DNA of 28,595 bases from Syntrophaceae bacterium UBA6078. GTDB lineage: Bacteria; Desulfobacterota; Syntrophia; Syntrophales; UBA2210. Below the pieces are notes generated by a model. That model did no database searches and was not told the DNA's origin. It saw nothing but the letters and a program-made list of their open reading frames with translations. The first letter of the stretch is position 1, and each line of letters starts with the position of its first letter. This document shows positions 15,064 through 23,449 of the stretch, in pieces. The stretch spans positions 1-28,595 of the forward strand of contig DIXO01000070.1 of NCBI GenBank assembly GCA_002428735.1, in the 5' to 3' direction. Position numbers and translations under genes: made by a program.

Positions 15064-16041
15064 ATGAAAAGAAAATCGGTCAGGGACTTTATCCTTCATC
15101 ATTTTCGGCATTTTAACGCCGCCGCTCTCGTCGATGCGGCGGAGGGATACCGGAAACAGGTGTCTTCGGGTGGTCGGATGTTCATGGCCCTTGCGGGGGC
15201 CATGAGCACGGCCGAGATCGGTCTCTCCCTGGCGGAGATGATACGCAGGGATAAGGTGCATGCCATCAGCTGTACGGGAGCCAATCTGGAGGAAGATATC
15301 TTTAATCTGGTGGCTCATGATTATTACGTCCGCATCCCGCGCTACCGTGATCTGACGCCGTCCGACGAGCAGAACCTCCTGGAGCGCCAGTTGAATCGGG
15401 TTACCGATACGTGTATCCCCGAGGAAGAAGCGATGCGGCGCATAGAGCACGCGATGCTCGATGCGTGGGTGGAGGCGGACCGGAAAGGGGAGCGATTTTT
15501 TCCCCACGAGTTTTTCTACCGTCTCATCCGGGAGGGACGCTTCCAACCCTATCAGATAGATCCCGCTGACAGCTGGCTCATTGCCGCGTGTGAAAAGAAC
15601 CTGCCCCTCTTCGTTCCCGGCTGGGAGGACTCCACCCTCGGCAATATCTATGCGTCTCACTGTCTCCGCGGAGATGTCAAAAATGTGAACACCATGCGTG
15701 GCGGGATCGAGTACATGATGTCCCTGGCACGCTGGTATCAGGAGACCGCAAAGGAACATCCCATCGGTTTTTTCCAGATCGGGGGAGGGATTGCCGGTGA
15801 TTTTCCCATCTGCGTGGTGCCGATGCTCGTGCAGGATATGAGGTTGAAAGACATACGGCTCTGGAGTTACTTCTGCCAGATCAGCGATTCCACCACCAGT
15901 TACGGGTCATATTCGGGGGCGGTGCCCAACGAGAAGATTACCTGGGGGAAGATTGGTGTCGACACGCCCAGTTACATCGTCGAATCGGACGCCACCATTG
16001 TGGCGCCCCTCATCTTCGCCTATGTCCTGGATTCGGAATAG
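15064..16041 (+). CDS. deoxyhypusine-synthase-like protein (probable homospermidine synthase type)
   Basis: This 325-residue protein belongs to the deoxyhypusine synthase family. The catalytic lysine motif WGKI is intact (K296, matching the Lys that forms the enzyme-imine with the aminobutyl group), and the NAD/spermidine pocket segments PGWEDSTLGN, GGGIAGDF and ATIVAPLIFAY are present. Bacteria lack eIF5A, the eukaryotic target, so the protein more likely transfers the aminobutyl group of spermidine to a small amine, as shown for a cyanobacterial homologue that makes homospermidine. GAGGAG lies just before the ATG. It follows a crotonase with a 58-base gap and ends 6 bases from the convergent hydrolase gene, with no clear terminator. 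Confidence 0.88.
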   Translation: MKRKSVRDFILHHFRHFNAAALVDAAEGYRKQVSSGGRMFMALAGAMSTAEIGLSLAEMIRRDKVHAISCTGANLEEDIFNLVAHDYYVRIPRYRDLTPSDEQNLLERQLNRVTDTCIPEEEAMRRIEHAMLDAWVEADRKGERFFPHEFFYRLIREGRFQPYQIDPADSWLIAACEKNLPLFVPGWEDSTLGNIYASHCLRGDVKNVNTMRGGIEYMMSLARWYQETAKEHPIGFFQIGGGIAGDFPICVVPMLVQDMRLKDIRLWSYFCQISDSTTSYGSYSGAVPNEKITWGKIGVDTPSYIVESDATIVAPLIFAYVLDSE

Positions 16042-16047
16042 CCGCCC

Positions 16048-16716
16048 TTATATATAGGGGAATATGCGGTTGGTGACGAATTGGAAATTTCGCTTAATCT
16101 GTTCGCTCCCGATGATGATCCCCATGTGCCCCGGGAGAAAGTATTCCACGTCCAACCGTGCAAGCCTGAGAATGCTTTCTTTGAGGAGGTTCCCGCTTCC
16201 GCCGGGGAAATCCGTCCTTCCGATGTTTTGATCAAAGATCACATCCCCGGGGAAGAGCGCCTTCTGCGCGGGCCAGTACAGGGAGATCGATCCCGGTGAG
16301 TGTCCCGGTGTGTGGAGTATCTCGAAGGATTCACCCCCGAGCTTGACGGGTCCTTCCTCCAGGGGCATGTCTATGTCGACCTGCGGCGCATCCAGCCCGA
16401 AGAGTCCGTACATCTGGCCGCCCATGCCATTGAGGAAGGCGACACCCTCCCGGTGCAGTCCGATGTGCACGCCTCGCTTGCCGTTGAAAGCCGCGGAAGC
16501 CTCGAAGTGATCGGGATGGGAATGGGTGTTGATGACGTACTGAATGGTGCCGGTATCTATCCCGTCTTCCTCCATCCTTCCGAAGAGATCGGGAAGGAAT
16601 GCCGTCAGTCCCGGGTCGATGAGCGCCCGGACATTCCCGCCGATGAAATAACTGTTACAGTTATTTTCCAGGGAATTCGTCCATTCGTACACATAGATGT
16701 CGTTGTCTAATTTCAT
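16048..16716 (-). CDS. metallo-beta-lactamase-fold hydrolase (glyoxalase II-like)
   Basis: This 222-residue protein has the complete two-metal site: HSHPDH (H65, H67, D69, H70), H139 in TPGHSPGS, D158 in FPGDVIF and H197 in LPGHMG. The FPGDVIFDQNIGRTDFPGG block is typical of the glyoxalase II/persulfide-dioxygenase-like branch, which hydrolyses thioesters or handles thiol substrates. Substrate is not determinable. AAGGA precedes the ATG. It is the last gene of a five-gene minus-strand operon and lies 9 bases after the NlpD-like gene. Confidence 0.9.
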   Translation of the reverse strand: MKLDNDIYVYEWTNSLENNCNSYFIGGNVRALIDPGLTAFLPDLFGRMEEDGIDTGTIQYVINTHSHPDHFEASAAFNGKRGVHIGLHREGVAFLNGMGGQMYGLFGLDAPQVDIDMPLEEGPVKLGGESFEILHTPGHSPGSISLYWPAQKALFPGDVIFDQNIGRTDFPGGSGNLLKESILRLARLDVEYFLPGHMGIIIGSEQIKRNFQFVTNRIFPYI

Positions 16717-16725
16717 GGCGGTTCC

Positions 16726-17520
16726 TTATTTCTTTCTGGGGAGGTACTGGAGGGGATCTCTCGCCCTGTTTTTGAGCCGTATTTCGAAGTACAGATGAGG
16801 ATTCTGGTCCCCCTCTGTGCCCAACCGTCCGATCTGGTCTCCCTGCCTGACCATATCTCCTGTCCGCACTTTCCGTTCCTTGAGCTGAGAATAGACCGTC
16901 GAATAGATATCGTTATGTTTTATGATGATGGTTTCTCCAAAATATTTCATCGGGGCCGCGTACGTGACCGTTCCGTCCGCCGCCGCCAGGACAGGCGTTC
17001 CCTCGGCCCCGTCTATCTTGATGCCATTGTGTCGCATGCCCTTGTAGGTGCCGAATTTCGAAGAGACCGTTCCCTCTACCGGCCATCTGAAGGCGGGCCT
17101 GTCCGCAGTCTGAGGAGGCGCGGGGGCAGATGCCACCGATGTGTCGGTGGATGCCGGCGGTTTATCTGCCGGCGCGGGTCCGAGGGTTTGCTCACGAATC
17201 GTGCGAGGAACCTCTTTGGGGGTTGGAGTTTTTGGAGTTGTTCCGCTATCCTTTATCCCCGGTGTGTCGGAGGCGATGGTGAGGGGCTCCGCAGCGTTGG
17301 GGATAAACAGGACGCTCCCTTCCTGGATCGTATCGTCGGAGAGGTTATTTGCCAGCGCAATCTCGGTGGGATCGCATTTGTATGCCTGCGCTATTCTCCA
17401 CAGGGTGTCCCCTTTTTTTACGCTGTGATACACGCCGCTCGTTTTCGGTGTCATTGTGCAGGAGAGGACAAGGAGCGCCGTCAGGAGACAGGCAAGTAAT
17501 ATTTTGATGCAGCGTACCAT
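16726..17520 (-). CDS. NlpD-like lipoprotein: LysM plus catalytically degenerate M23 domain
   Basis: Taken from the ATG at 17520 (GAGG upstream), the 264-residue protein begins with a type II signal peptide, its lipobox VLSC ending at C21. A LysM domain covers residues 31-75 (VKKGDTLWRIAQAY). A Pro/Thr-rich linker leads to an M23 domain at 145-264. Three metal-site positions are changed: the Asp of HxxxD is K168 (H164 kept), the auxiliary His is Q212, and the second His of HLH is Y244. It is therefore probably an amidase activator like NlpD or EnvC rather than an endopeptidase, anchored in the outer membrane and binding peptidoglycan. Its place near pcm matches the pcm-nlpD linkage of Proteobacteria. 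Confidence 0.9.
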   Translation of the reverse strand: MVRCIKILLACLLTALLVLSCTMTPKTSGVYHSVKKGDTLWRIAQAYKCDPTEIALANNLSDDTIQEGSVLFIPNAAEPLTIASDTPGIKDSGTTPKTPTPKEVPRTIREQTLGPAPADKPPASTDTSVASAPAPPQTADRPAFRWPVEGTVSSKFGTYKGMRHNGIKIDGAEGTPVLAAADGTVTYAAPMKYFGETIIIKHNDIYSTVYSQLKERKVRTGDMVRQGDQIGRLGTEGDQNPHLYFEIRLKNRARDPLQYLPRKK

Positions 17521-17530
17521 AATACCTCGA

Positions 17531-18112
17531 TTATAGAAGATACTTGATGGCGATGAAACCTCCGACAAGAAGCACGGTGAAAATAATGACCAGGATATTG
17601 AAATAACGGTCTATGAACAACTTTATACTTGGGCCGAATCGGTATATCAACCATCCCACCAGGAAGAAACGGGCCGCTCTGCTGATCGCCGAGGCGATGA
17701 AAAAAACAGAAAAGTCGATCTTGAACGCGCCCGCAGAGATGGTAAAGACCTTGTACGGTATGGGCGTGAAGCCCGCGATCCCCACGGCCCACGCGTTGTA
17801 TCGATTGTACAGATCGCCGACCGCGGCGTACTGGCTCGTGAAACCGTAAAATTCAACGATCTTCATCCCGATCAGGTCCATAAACTGATACCCGATCAGG
17901 TATCCGATCATGCCGCCGATGAGCGACCCCGCGGAACAGATCAGGGCATATCGGAACGATCTGGCCGGTATCGATATTGCCAGGGCGATGAGGAGGACGT
18001 CCGGGGGCACCGGGAAAAAGCTGGATTCGGCCAGAGCGAGGAGGAACAATGCCCATGATCCGTAGGGGGTCTCAGCCCAGTGGAGCACCCAGTCGTACAG
18101 CCGTCTCAGCAT
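17531..18112 (-). CDS. DedA/YqaA family membrane protein
   Basis: The ATG at 18112, with GAGGAA directly upstream and 8 bases after the pcm stop, gives 193 residues; a longer frame to 18172 would overlap pcm. Hydrophobic segments and the signatures ALAESSFFPVPPDVLL and GIAGFTPIPYKVFTISAG mark the SNARE-associated/DedA (VTT) fold, YqaA branch. DedA proteins act as membrane lipid (undecaprenyl- or phospholipid) transporters or scramblases; the YqaA branch is not characterised. The Arg in AISRAARFF is the conserved charged residue of the second half. It lies between pcm and the NlpD-like gene, suggesting an envelope-maintenance operon. Confidence 0.9.
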   Translation of the reverse strand: MLRRLYDWVLHWAETPYGSWALFLLALAESSFFPVPPDVLLIALAISIPARSFRYALICSAGSLIGGMIGYLIGYQFMDLIGMKIVEFYGFTSQYAAVGDLYNRYNAWAVGIAGFTPIPYKVFTISAGAFKIDFSVFFIASAISRAARFFLVGWLIYRFGPSIKLFIDRYFNILVIIFTVLLVGGFIAIKYLL

Positions 18113-18120
18113 TTCCTCTA

Positions 18121-18774
18121 TCAATCCTTCCACCCGTGCTCTCCGATGAGAGCGACGAAGCGGCATCCGCACAGGTCTTCCGTTTTAAGGTCGTCCGGTT
18201 CCTGAGACAGACGGGTCACTTTTACGAGTGTTTGCGAGCTTCTGCTCCCCACGGGAATAACCAGTCTTCCCCCCACGGCGAGCTGTCCCGTGAGGGTTGC
18301 GGGAACCTTCGGTGCCCCGGCAGTGGTGATGATGGCGTCGAAGGGGGCCTCTTCACTCCACCCGTATGTTCCATCCCCGGCCCGGATCAGGATGTTGTAG
18401 TAATGGAGCGAGTCCAGCGTCCGTTGGGCCCTGAAGGCGAGGGAGGCGATTCTCTCAATGGAGAATACCCGCTCGGCCAACTCCGCCAGGATGGCCGTCT
18501 GGTACCCGCAGCCGGTTCCTATTTCCAGGACTTTTTCGGTTCCTTTCAAATCGAGAGCCTCGGTCATCAGCGCGACGATATAGGGCTGTGAGATGGTTTG
18601 CCGGGAGCCGATGGGAAGAGGGCTGTCGGAATACGCCTGGTCCTGGAGACCCTCATCCACAAAGAGATGTCTCGGTACTGCCGCCATAGCCTTCAATACT
18701 CTCTCGTCGGAGATTCCCCGCGCCGTGAGATGGCTATCGATCATCCGGGTTCGTTGTCTGTTATATCTATCCAC
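18121..18774 (-). CDS. pcm: protein-L-isoaspartate O-methyltransferase
   Basis: This 217-residue protein methylates L-isoaspartyl residues with S-adenosylmethionine, starting the repair of aged proteins in the cytoplasm. Visible motifs are the family-specific PIGSRQTISQPYIVALM, the SAM-binding LEIGTGCGYQTA, and APFDAIITTAG. The chosen start is a GTG at 18774, overlapping the stop of the upstream unknown gene; an ATG at 18744 would remove ten residues and is possible. Alignment with E. coli Pcm by eye places the first helix at RMIDSHLTARGI, in favour of the longer form. The operon order pcm-dedA-nlpD-like fits the widespread stress-survival cluster. Confidence 0.95.
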   Translation of the reverse strand: MDRYNRQRTRMIDSHLTARGISDERVLKAMAAVPRHLFVDEGLQDQAYSDSPLPIGSRQTISQPYIVALMTEALDLKGTEKVLEIGTGCGYQTAILAELAERVFSIERIASLAFRAQRTLDSLHYYNILIRAGDGTYGWSEEAPFDAIITTAGAPKVPATLTGQLAVGGRLVIPVGSRSSQTLVKVTRLSQEPDDLKTEDLCGCRFVALIGEHGWKD

Positions 18775-19135
18775 GGGCTCTGCTCAACGGTTGTTTTCTG
18801 GGGGGGATCCTGTATATTTCTTCGACCCATGTGTGCCGCCGGATTCCCATGGCTTCTCGGGTGATTATGAGATAGTAGTACCGCAGCTTGGCGAATTCCC
18901 TGGCTCTGTTATACCGGGATATCTCCCTGTTTGCCTCGGCATATATTCTTTCGACAATTTTCGAATCTTCATGTTCGGTGAGGTCTTTCAGTGCGTCTAC
19001 ATGCTTTTCGATCTTTTTCTCAATGAAAGTTACCTTCCGGAGGGCATCGGATAATGCTGCGCCTGTACGATACAGGACATCAGACCTTTCCTTGAACAGC
19101 TCCTCTACCGTCTTTTCAAATCCATTCTTCAGCAT
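18767..19135 (-). CDS. unknown helical/coiled-coil protein upstream of pcm
   Basis: The protein has 122 residues from the ATG at 19135; the frame extends to a GTG at 19192, but the extra 19 residues look unlike coding sequence. It is almost wholly helical and charged (FEKTVEELFKERSD, VTFIEKKIEKHVDALKDL, AEANREISRYNRAREFAKL), consistent with a coiled coil. I recognise no domain. It overlaps pcm by 8 bases and is the first gene of the operon, where many Proteobacteria have surE; it is not SurE. The ribosome site is weak. Confidence 0.65.
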   Translation of the reverse strand: MLKNGFEKTVEELFKERSDVLYRTGAALSDALRKVTFIEKKIEKHVDALKDLTEHEDSKIVERIYAEANREISRYNRAREFAKLRYYYLIITREAMGIRRHTWVEEIYRIPPRKQPLSRARG

Positions 19136-19236
19136 ATCGTGTCTTGACGGACATAGGGTGGTGCGGATGCAAAAGATACGAGTAGCTACCACGGAGCCGG
19201 CTGGTTTTCAACAAAAAAGCGGTTTGCCGCGAGTGG

Positions 19237-19264
19237 TTGACTTTCTCGATGATGACACTATATT
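19237..19264 (+). promoter_or_regulatory. promoter of the macro-domain gene
   Basis: TTGACT at 19237-19242 and TATATT at 19259-19264 are separated by 16 bases. Transcription would start near 19271, which rules out the ATG at 19268 and supports translation from 19313. Confidence 0.6.
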
Positions 19265-19312
19265 ACGATGAAAAAATATGACAATGTGACAATCCGCAAA
19301 GGGGAGCAGCAC

Positions 19313-19842
19313 ATGGAAGTAAAAGTCAATAGCGCGTTGATTGCCCTCGTTCTGGGAGACATAACGGTTGAGGAAACCGATGCCATCGTCAATGCCGCCA
19401 ACTCCGGATTGAGAGGCGGCGGAGGCGTGGATGGCGCCATACACCGGGCGGGGGGCCCTCCATTATGGAGGAATGCCGGAAGATCGGTTCCTGTCCTACC
19501 GGTCAGGCGGTGGTAACGGGAGGGGGAAATCTCAAGGCCCGCTATGTCATACACGCAGTTGGACCGGTATACCGGGGAGGCGGGCGGGGAGAGGCGGATC
19601 TCCTCAAGAGCGCCTACCGGGAGAGCCTCAAACGGGTGACGGAGAAGGGACTCACAAGCGTGTCCTTCCCCGCCATCAGCGCGGGTGTGTACGGATATCC
19701 CCTGGAGGAGGCGGCCCGTATCGCTCTCACGACCGCAATCGATTATGTGAAGGATCATGATGAGATACAGCTCGTCAGGTTTGTCCTTTTCAGCCAGGAT
19801 ATATACGATGTATTCACAAAGGAATTGAAACGGATCATGTGA
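19313..19842 (+). pseudogene. macro-domain (ADP-ribose-binding) protein, interrupted by a -1 frameshift
   Basis: From the ATG at 19313 (AAGGGGAG upstream) the protein reads as a macro domain: LGDITVEETDAIVNAANSGL, then GGGGVDGAIHRAGG. It then changes to nonsense and stops at 19516. The family sequence resumes in another frame from MEECRKIGSCPTGQAV (19465), continuing VIHAVGPVYRGG and ISAGVYGYPLEEAA to 19842. One base appears to be missing near 19450-19458, at six G residues followed by three C. Macro domains bind ADP-ribose and many remove it from proteins or from O-acetyl-ADP-ribose. Restored length (about 176 residues) is normal for the family. A true mutation, a sequencing error in the G-run or programmed slippage are all possible; error or recent mutation is likeliest. 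Confidence 0.85.
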
Positions 19843-19952
19843 TACGCAATGGCGAAGCAGCGGCGGGAACGCTTCTTGCTAGGATATCCGTTGGCGAGGA
19901 ATGAACCCCTGAGCCGGCGCCCTTCGCATTGTGAACGGCGCTGCCAATTTTC

Positions 19953-19981
19953 TTGACATGAACAGACGATGTATATAGCAT
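19953..19981 (+). promoter_or_regulatory. candidate promoter of the biotin carboxylase operon
   Basis: TTGACA at 19953-19958 is followed by TAGCAT at 19976-19981 (17-base spacer) or the better-matching TATAGC at 19974-19979 (15-base spacer). The start codon is about 40 bases downstream. Confidence 0.5.
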
Positions 19982-20024
19982 CCGCCACTTCTCATATTTT
20001 GTTCTGGAAGGGCAGGGAGTAAAG

Positions 20025-21482
20025 ATGACCCCACGTACAACCATGAAGAAGATTCTTGTTGCCAACAGAGGTGAAATATCTCTCCGCGTCATCCGGACGA
20101 TTAAGGAACTGGGACTTGGGGCAGTGGCCGTTTACGAGACCCCGGATAAGGAATCGATATTTATCCGATTCGCCGATGAGGCGATCATGATAGGCGATGG
20201 GCCGAGGAAGGATTATCTCAACATTGACCGGATGATCTGGGCTGCCCGGAAGAGCGGCGCCGACGCCATCCACCCCGGGTACGGATTCCTCTCGGAGAAC
20301 CCCGACTTCTCGAGGGCCTGCGCGGAAGCCGGGATTGTCTTTATCGGCCCCCCTGCCGGCGTCATGCATGATCTGGGGAACAAGATCGTCGCCAGGGAAA
20401 TTATGGAAAAGGCCGGGATCCCCGTTATACCGGGAACCGGCAACCTCCCCCCGGGGGAAGAAGGGGTGCGGGAGGCCATCGCCTTCGGCGAGAAGCATGG
20501 CTATCCCCTCATGCTGAAGGCCTCCTCCGGCGGAGGAGGAAGAGGTATCCGAAAGGTCAGGAACGGCAAGGAGCTCCAGGTTCAGCTTCCCCAGGCGCGG
20601 TCGGAGGCCCTTCATGCCTTTAATGACGGAAACGTGTATATAGAGAAATGTATCGAAAATCCGCGCCATGTCGAGATTCAGATACTGGCGGACCAGCATG
20701 GCACGGTCATCCATCTGGGATCGCGGGATTGTTCCATCCAGCGGAGGCACCAGAAGCTGATAGAGATCGCTCCTGCGGATCTCCCCGCCGATGTTCTCGC
20801 AACGATGTGTGAAACAGCCGTGCTTGCCGCTCAGAGGGCCGGGTATGTCAACGCCGGAACCGTTGAGTTTCTGGTTGATCCTGCTACGAACAAGTTCTGG
20901 TTCATGGAAATGAATACGCGCCTTCAGGTGGAACACACCGTTACTGAAGCGCTGACCGGCATCGATATCGTGAGAGAGCAGATCATGATAGCCCAGGGCG
21001 CTCACCTGGATATCCCCGAGGTGCGCTTTCACCTTCTGGGAAAGGCGATTCAGGTGCGGGTCAATGCGGAAGATCCGAAAAATGACTTCATGCCGGAAGG
21101 CGGAAAACAGGTGGAAGTGTATCAGTCTCCGGGCGGCCCCGGTATACGCCTGGACGGAATCGCCTATCAGGGATACCGGATTCCCACCGAATACGATTCG
21201 CTCCTGGTCAAGATGACCGTTCGCGGTCACAACTGGGAGCAGACGGTGCAGCGCCTGAAGCGGGCGCTCCAGGATTTCCTGATTGTTGGTCCCAGGACGA
21301 CGATACCTTTTTACCTTGCCATCTGCAATGAACCTGATTTCCGGAAGGGTGAATTTGATACGTCGTACCTGGAAACACACCCGCACGTATTCGATTATCT
21401 GGAGAATAAGAGGGAGATTGCCAAGCTATCGCAGTTGATCGCGGAGATCCATGCGAAAAAGATAAACCCCTACGCCTATTGA
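20025..21482 (+). CDS. pycA: biotin carboxylase subunit (pyruvate/acyl-CoA carboxylase type)
   Basis: This 485-residue protein has the full biotin carboxylase domain: ILVANRGEISLRVIR near the N-terminus, HPGYGFLSENPDF, the ATP-grasp glycine loop KASSGGGGRGIRKV (K165 on), and the catalytic block FMEMNTRLQVEHTVTE (E295, N297, R299). It carboxylates biotin with ATP and bicarbonate in the cytoplasm. The ATG at 20025 has GGGAG at a suitable distance; a second ATG at 20043 is possible. The next gene, 20 bases on, carries the carboxyltransferase and biotin carrier, so the two form a two-subunit carboxylase. Pyruvate is the likeliest substrate from gene order, but an acyl-CoA is not excluded, so the gene symbol is tentative. 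Confidence 0.9.
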   Translation: MTPRTTMKKILVANRGEISLRVIRTIKELGLGAVAVYETPDKESIFIRFADEAIMIGDGPRKDYLNIDRMIWAARKSGADAIHPGYGFLSENPDFSRACAEAGIVFIGPPAGVMHDLGNKIVAREIMEKAGIPVIPGTGNLPPGEEGVREAIAFGEKHGYPLMLKASSGGGGRGIRKVRNGKELQVQLPQARSEALHAFNDGNVYIEKCIENPRHVEIQILADQHGTVIHLGSRDCSIQRRHQKLIEIAPADLPADVLATMCETAVLAAQRAGYVNAGTVEFLVDPATNKFWFMEMNTRLQVEHTVTEALTGIDIVREQIMIAQGAHLDIPEVRFHLLGKAIQVRVNAEDPKNDFMPEGGKQVEVYQSPGGPGIRLDGIAYQGYRIPTEYDSLLVKMTVRGHNWEQTVQRLKRALQDFLIVGPRTTIPFYLAICNEPDFRKGEFDTSYLETHPHVFDYLENKREIAKLSQLIAEIHAKKINPYAY

Positions 21483-21508
21483 GGTGTTAAGAACCGAAAG
21501 GAATGACA

Positions 21509-23449
21509 ATGGGGCGCCAGCAGGCCATTGATGAAAGGATCAGACCCCGCGATCTGTGCGAGAACGGGGCAGCCCACGTTCTCGACCGTATCCGGTCCGG
21601 GCAGGGCTACTATATAACCAATACGGAGCGAGACCTCTCCCAGTCCGATTTCAAAAACCGGATCATGCCTCACACCCAGATCCTGGTCGCGAAGGAACGC
21701 AATGACGCCGGATATCTCTCCCTTGAGATAACCGGGGGGGCGTCGATCCATGTTGATATGCTGCGACGGCAGATCAATCCCCTGGAGAAGCTGGAACTAC
21801 TCAGTTCACTCATGCCTGATACGATGTTTCAGACCCTCTGCAGAGGGATCAATCTCTTCGGCTACCGCCCCTATCCCGAAAATGTGGTCCGTCTCACGGT
21901 TCAGAGTTTTGCGCGCTATGTTCATCTCTGGAGGGTTTTCGATTTTTTGAATTACATACCCAACATGACCGCGGTCTTTGAGGAGGTAAGAGACGCGGGC
22001 TGTATCCTCGAGCCCTCCATATGCTTCTCTACGGGACCGGAGCACACCGACGCCTATTACGTGGGCAAGGTTGGGGAAATCCTTGCCGTTACCGGGAATG
22101 ACATTATTCTCTGCATCAAGAACCACGGCGGATTGGGATCTCCCAGGCGGATCGGCGACCTGGTGAGGTCCATCCTGGAGAGATACCCTGATCTCATCAT
22201 CCACTATCACGGTCACAACACCGACGGAAATGATGTGGGAAGGATCGTGGAAGCCGTTCGAAACGGAGCGAAGATCGTTGATGCGGCAGATCATGCCTTC
22301 ACCGGTTTCTACGGGCCCCCGCCGATCCTCACGGTTATCGACACCCTTGATGAATACGGCCATCGCGCACTGGGTATAGACCGGCAGGCCGTTATCGATA
22401 CGTCGAACAAACTCCGCCCGGAGAGGGAGTATTACAAGGATCTCGAGTCTCAATTCCTCGGGTTTGACCCCACGGTTCAGGTTCACAAGCTTCCCGGAGG
22501 AGCGACAGGATCGAGTTTCGAGCAGGCGGTGAAGGGGAATTTTCTCCACCTCATGACCGAGATTCTTCAGAAGGAACTGCCCCGCGTCCAGACCGAACTG
22601 GGGAACTGGTGGAGCGTGACACCCGGTTCGCAGATTCTATGGACCACGGCTGTCAACAACGTCCTGAGCGGGAAGCGATACAAGGACGCGAATGACGACC
22701 TGAAAAACCTCATGCTGGGGCGATATGGAGAACTCCCTTTTCGTATGCCGTCCGACGATGTCTATGAGTTGGTATTCGGGGCGAAGTGGAAGGAAATCGT
22801 AGAAAAAGAAAAAGGATACCAGAAAATAGAGGACATCGATCTGGATGTGGAGAGAAAAGTACTGGAACATCGGCTGAAACGGCAGGCTACGGATGACGAG
22901 TTCGTGCTGTACCTCCAGCATCCCAATGATGCAGTGAATTTCTTCAATTTCGAGGAGAAATACGGAAAGACATGGGTTCTGCCTCCCGGCGTGTGGTTCA
23001 AAAAAGGCGGGTTCAGCCTTGGCGAAACATTTGAATTCGCCGATGCCTACGGAAAACATCATGTGGTGGAAATAGGTCCGAAGCGGGCGACAAAGACGGG
23101 GGATGCCATTGTCTATCTGAATATCAATTATCACCCGGAGCCCATACTGACGGAACTTGAGCCGGAAGGGGGCGCAAAAAGAAGAGAAACCGTACTCTCG
23201 GCCAGGGAGATAGCCGGACTTGCACAGGCAGGAGACGTGAGATCGCCCCTGAAGGGAACGATCAGCGAGATTCCCGTCACCGTGGGGGAAGAGGTTTCAA
23301 CGGGACAGATTCTGGTGGTTGTTGAAGCGATGAAAATGCTCAACAACATCGTTTCTGAGATAAACGGTGTGGTAACAGAGGTGGTTGTATCGCTGGGGGA
23401 TGCGGTGGAAGTGGGCGGTCCCCTCGTAACGGTTGAAAAAAAGGCGTAG
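21509..23449 (+). CDS. divergent carboxyltransferase with C-terminal biotinyl domain (PycB/OadA-like)
   Basis: From the ATG at 21509 (AAGGA six bases upstream) the protein has 646 residues. The HMGL-like TIM-barrel keeps ERDLSQSD with the metal Asp D42, RGINLFGYRPYPENVV, the carbamylated-lysine position in CIKNHGGLGSP (K204), and the metal-site HYHGHNTDG (H234, H236). A post-barrel domain spans about 300-540, and the biotinyl domain ends the chain with EAMKM, biotin on K609. It would transfer carboxyl from biotin to pyruvate or a related 2-oxoacid. Against ordinary PycB/OadA, several core motifs are altered: no DAHQS, HGHNTDG instead of HTHDTAG, and TGFYGPPPIL at the usual SGGTSQP site. The substrate may therefore differ. 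Confidence 0.8.
   Translation: MGRQQAIDERIRPRDLCENGAAHVLDRIRSGQGYYITNTERDLSQSDFKNRIMPHTQILVAKERNDAGYLSLEITGGASIHVDMLRRQINPLEKLELLSSLMPDTMFQTLCRGINLFGYRPYPENVVRLTVQSFARYVHLWRVFDFLNYIPNMTAVFEEVRDAGCILEPSICFSTGPEHTDAYYVGKVGEILAVTGNDIILCIKNHGGLGSPRRIGDLVRSILERYPDLIIHYHGHNTDGNDVGRIVEAVRNGAKIVDAADHAFTGFYGPPPILTVIDTLDEYGHRALGIDRQAVIDTSNKLRPEREYYKDLESQFLGFDPTVQVHKLPGGATGSSFEQAVKGNFLHLMTEILQKELPRVQTELGNWWSVTPGSQILWTTAVNNVLSGKRYKDANDDLKNLMLGRYGELPFRMPSDDVYELVFGAKWKEIVEKEKGYQKIEDIDLDVERKVLEHRLKRQATDDEFVLYLQHPNDAVNFFNFEEKYGKTWVLPPGVWFKKGGFSLGETFEFADAYGKHHVVEIGPKRATKTGDAIVYLNINYHPEPILTELEPEGGAKRRETVLSAREIAGLAQAGDVRSPLKGTISEIPVTVGEEVSTGQILVVVEAMKMLNNIVSEINGVVTEVVVSLGDAVEVGGPLVTVEKKA

Noticed and set aside
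16042..16060. CCCT/AGGG hairpin between the convergent genes as a bidirectional terminator
   Set aside because: The stem is only four strong pairs around an AT-rich centre, without a T-tract on either strand.
19992..21386. 464-aa open frame on the minus strand
   Set aside because: It lies opposite the biotin carboxylase gene, shows no family motif and no ribosome site; it is a shadow of a GC-biased coding region.
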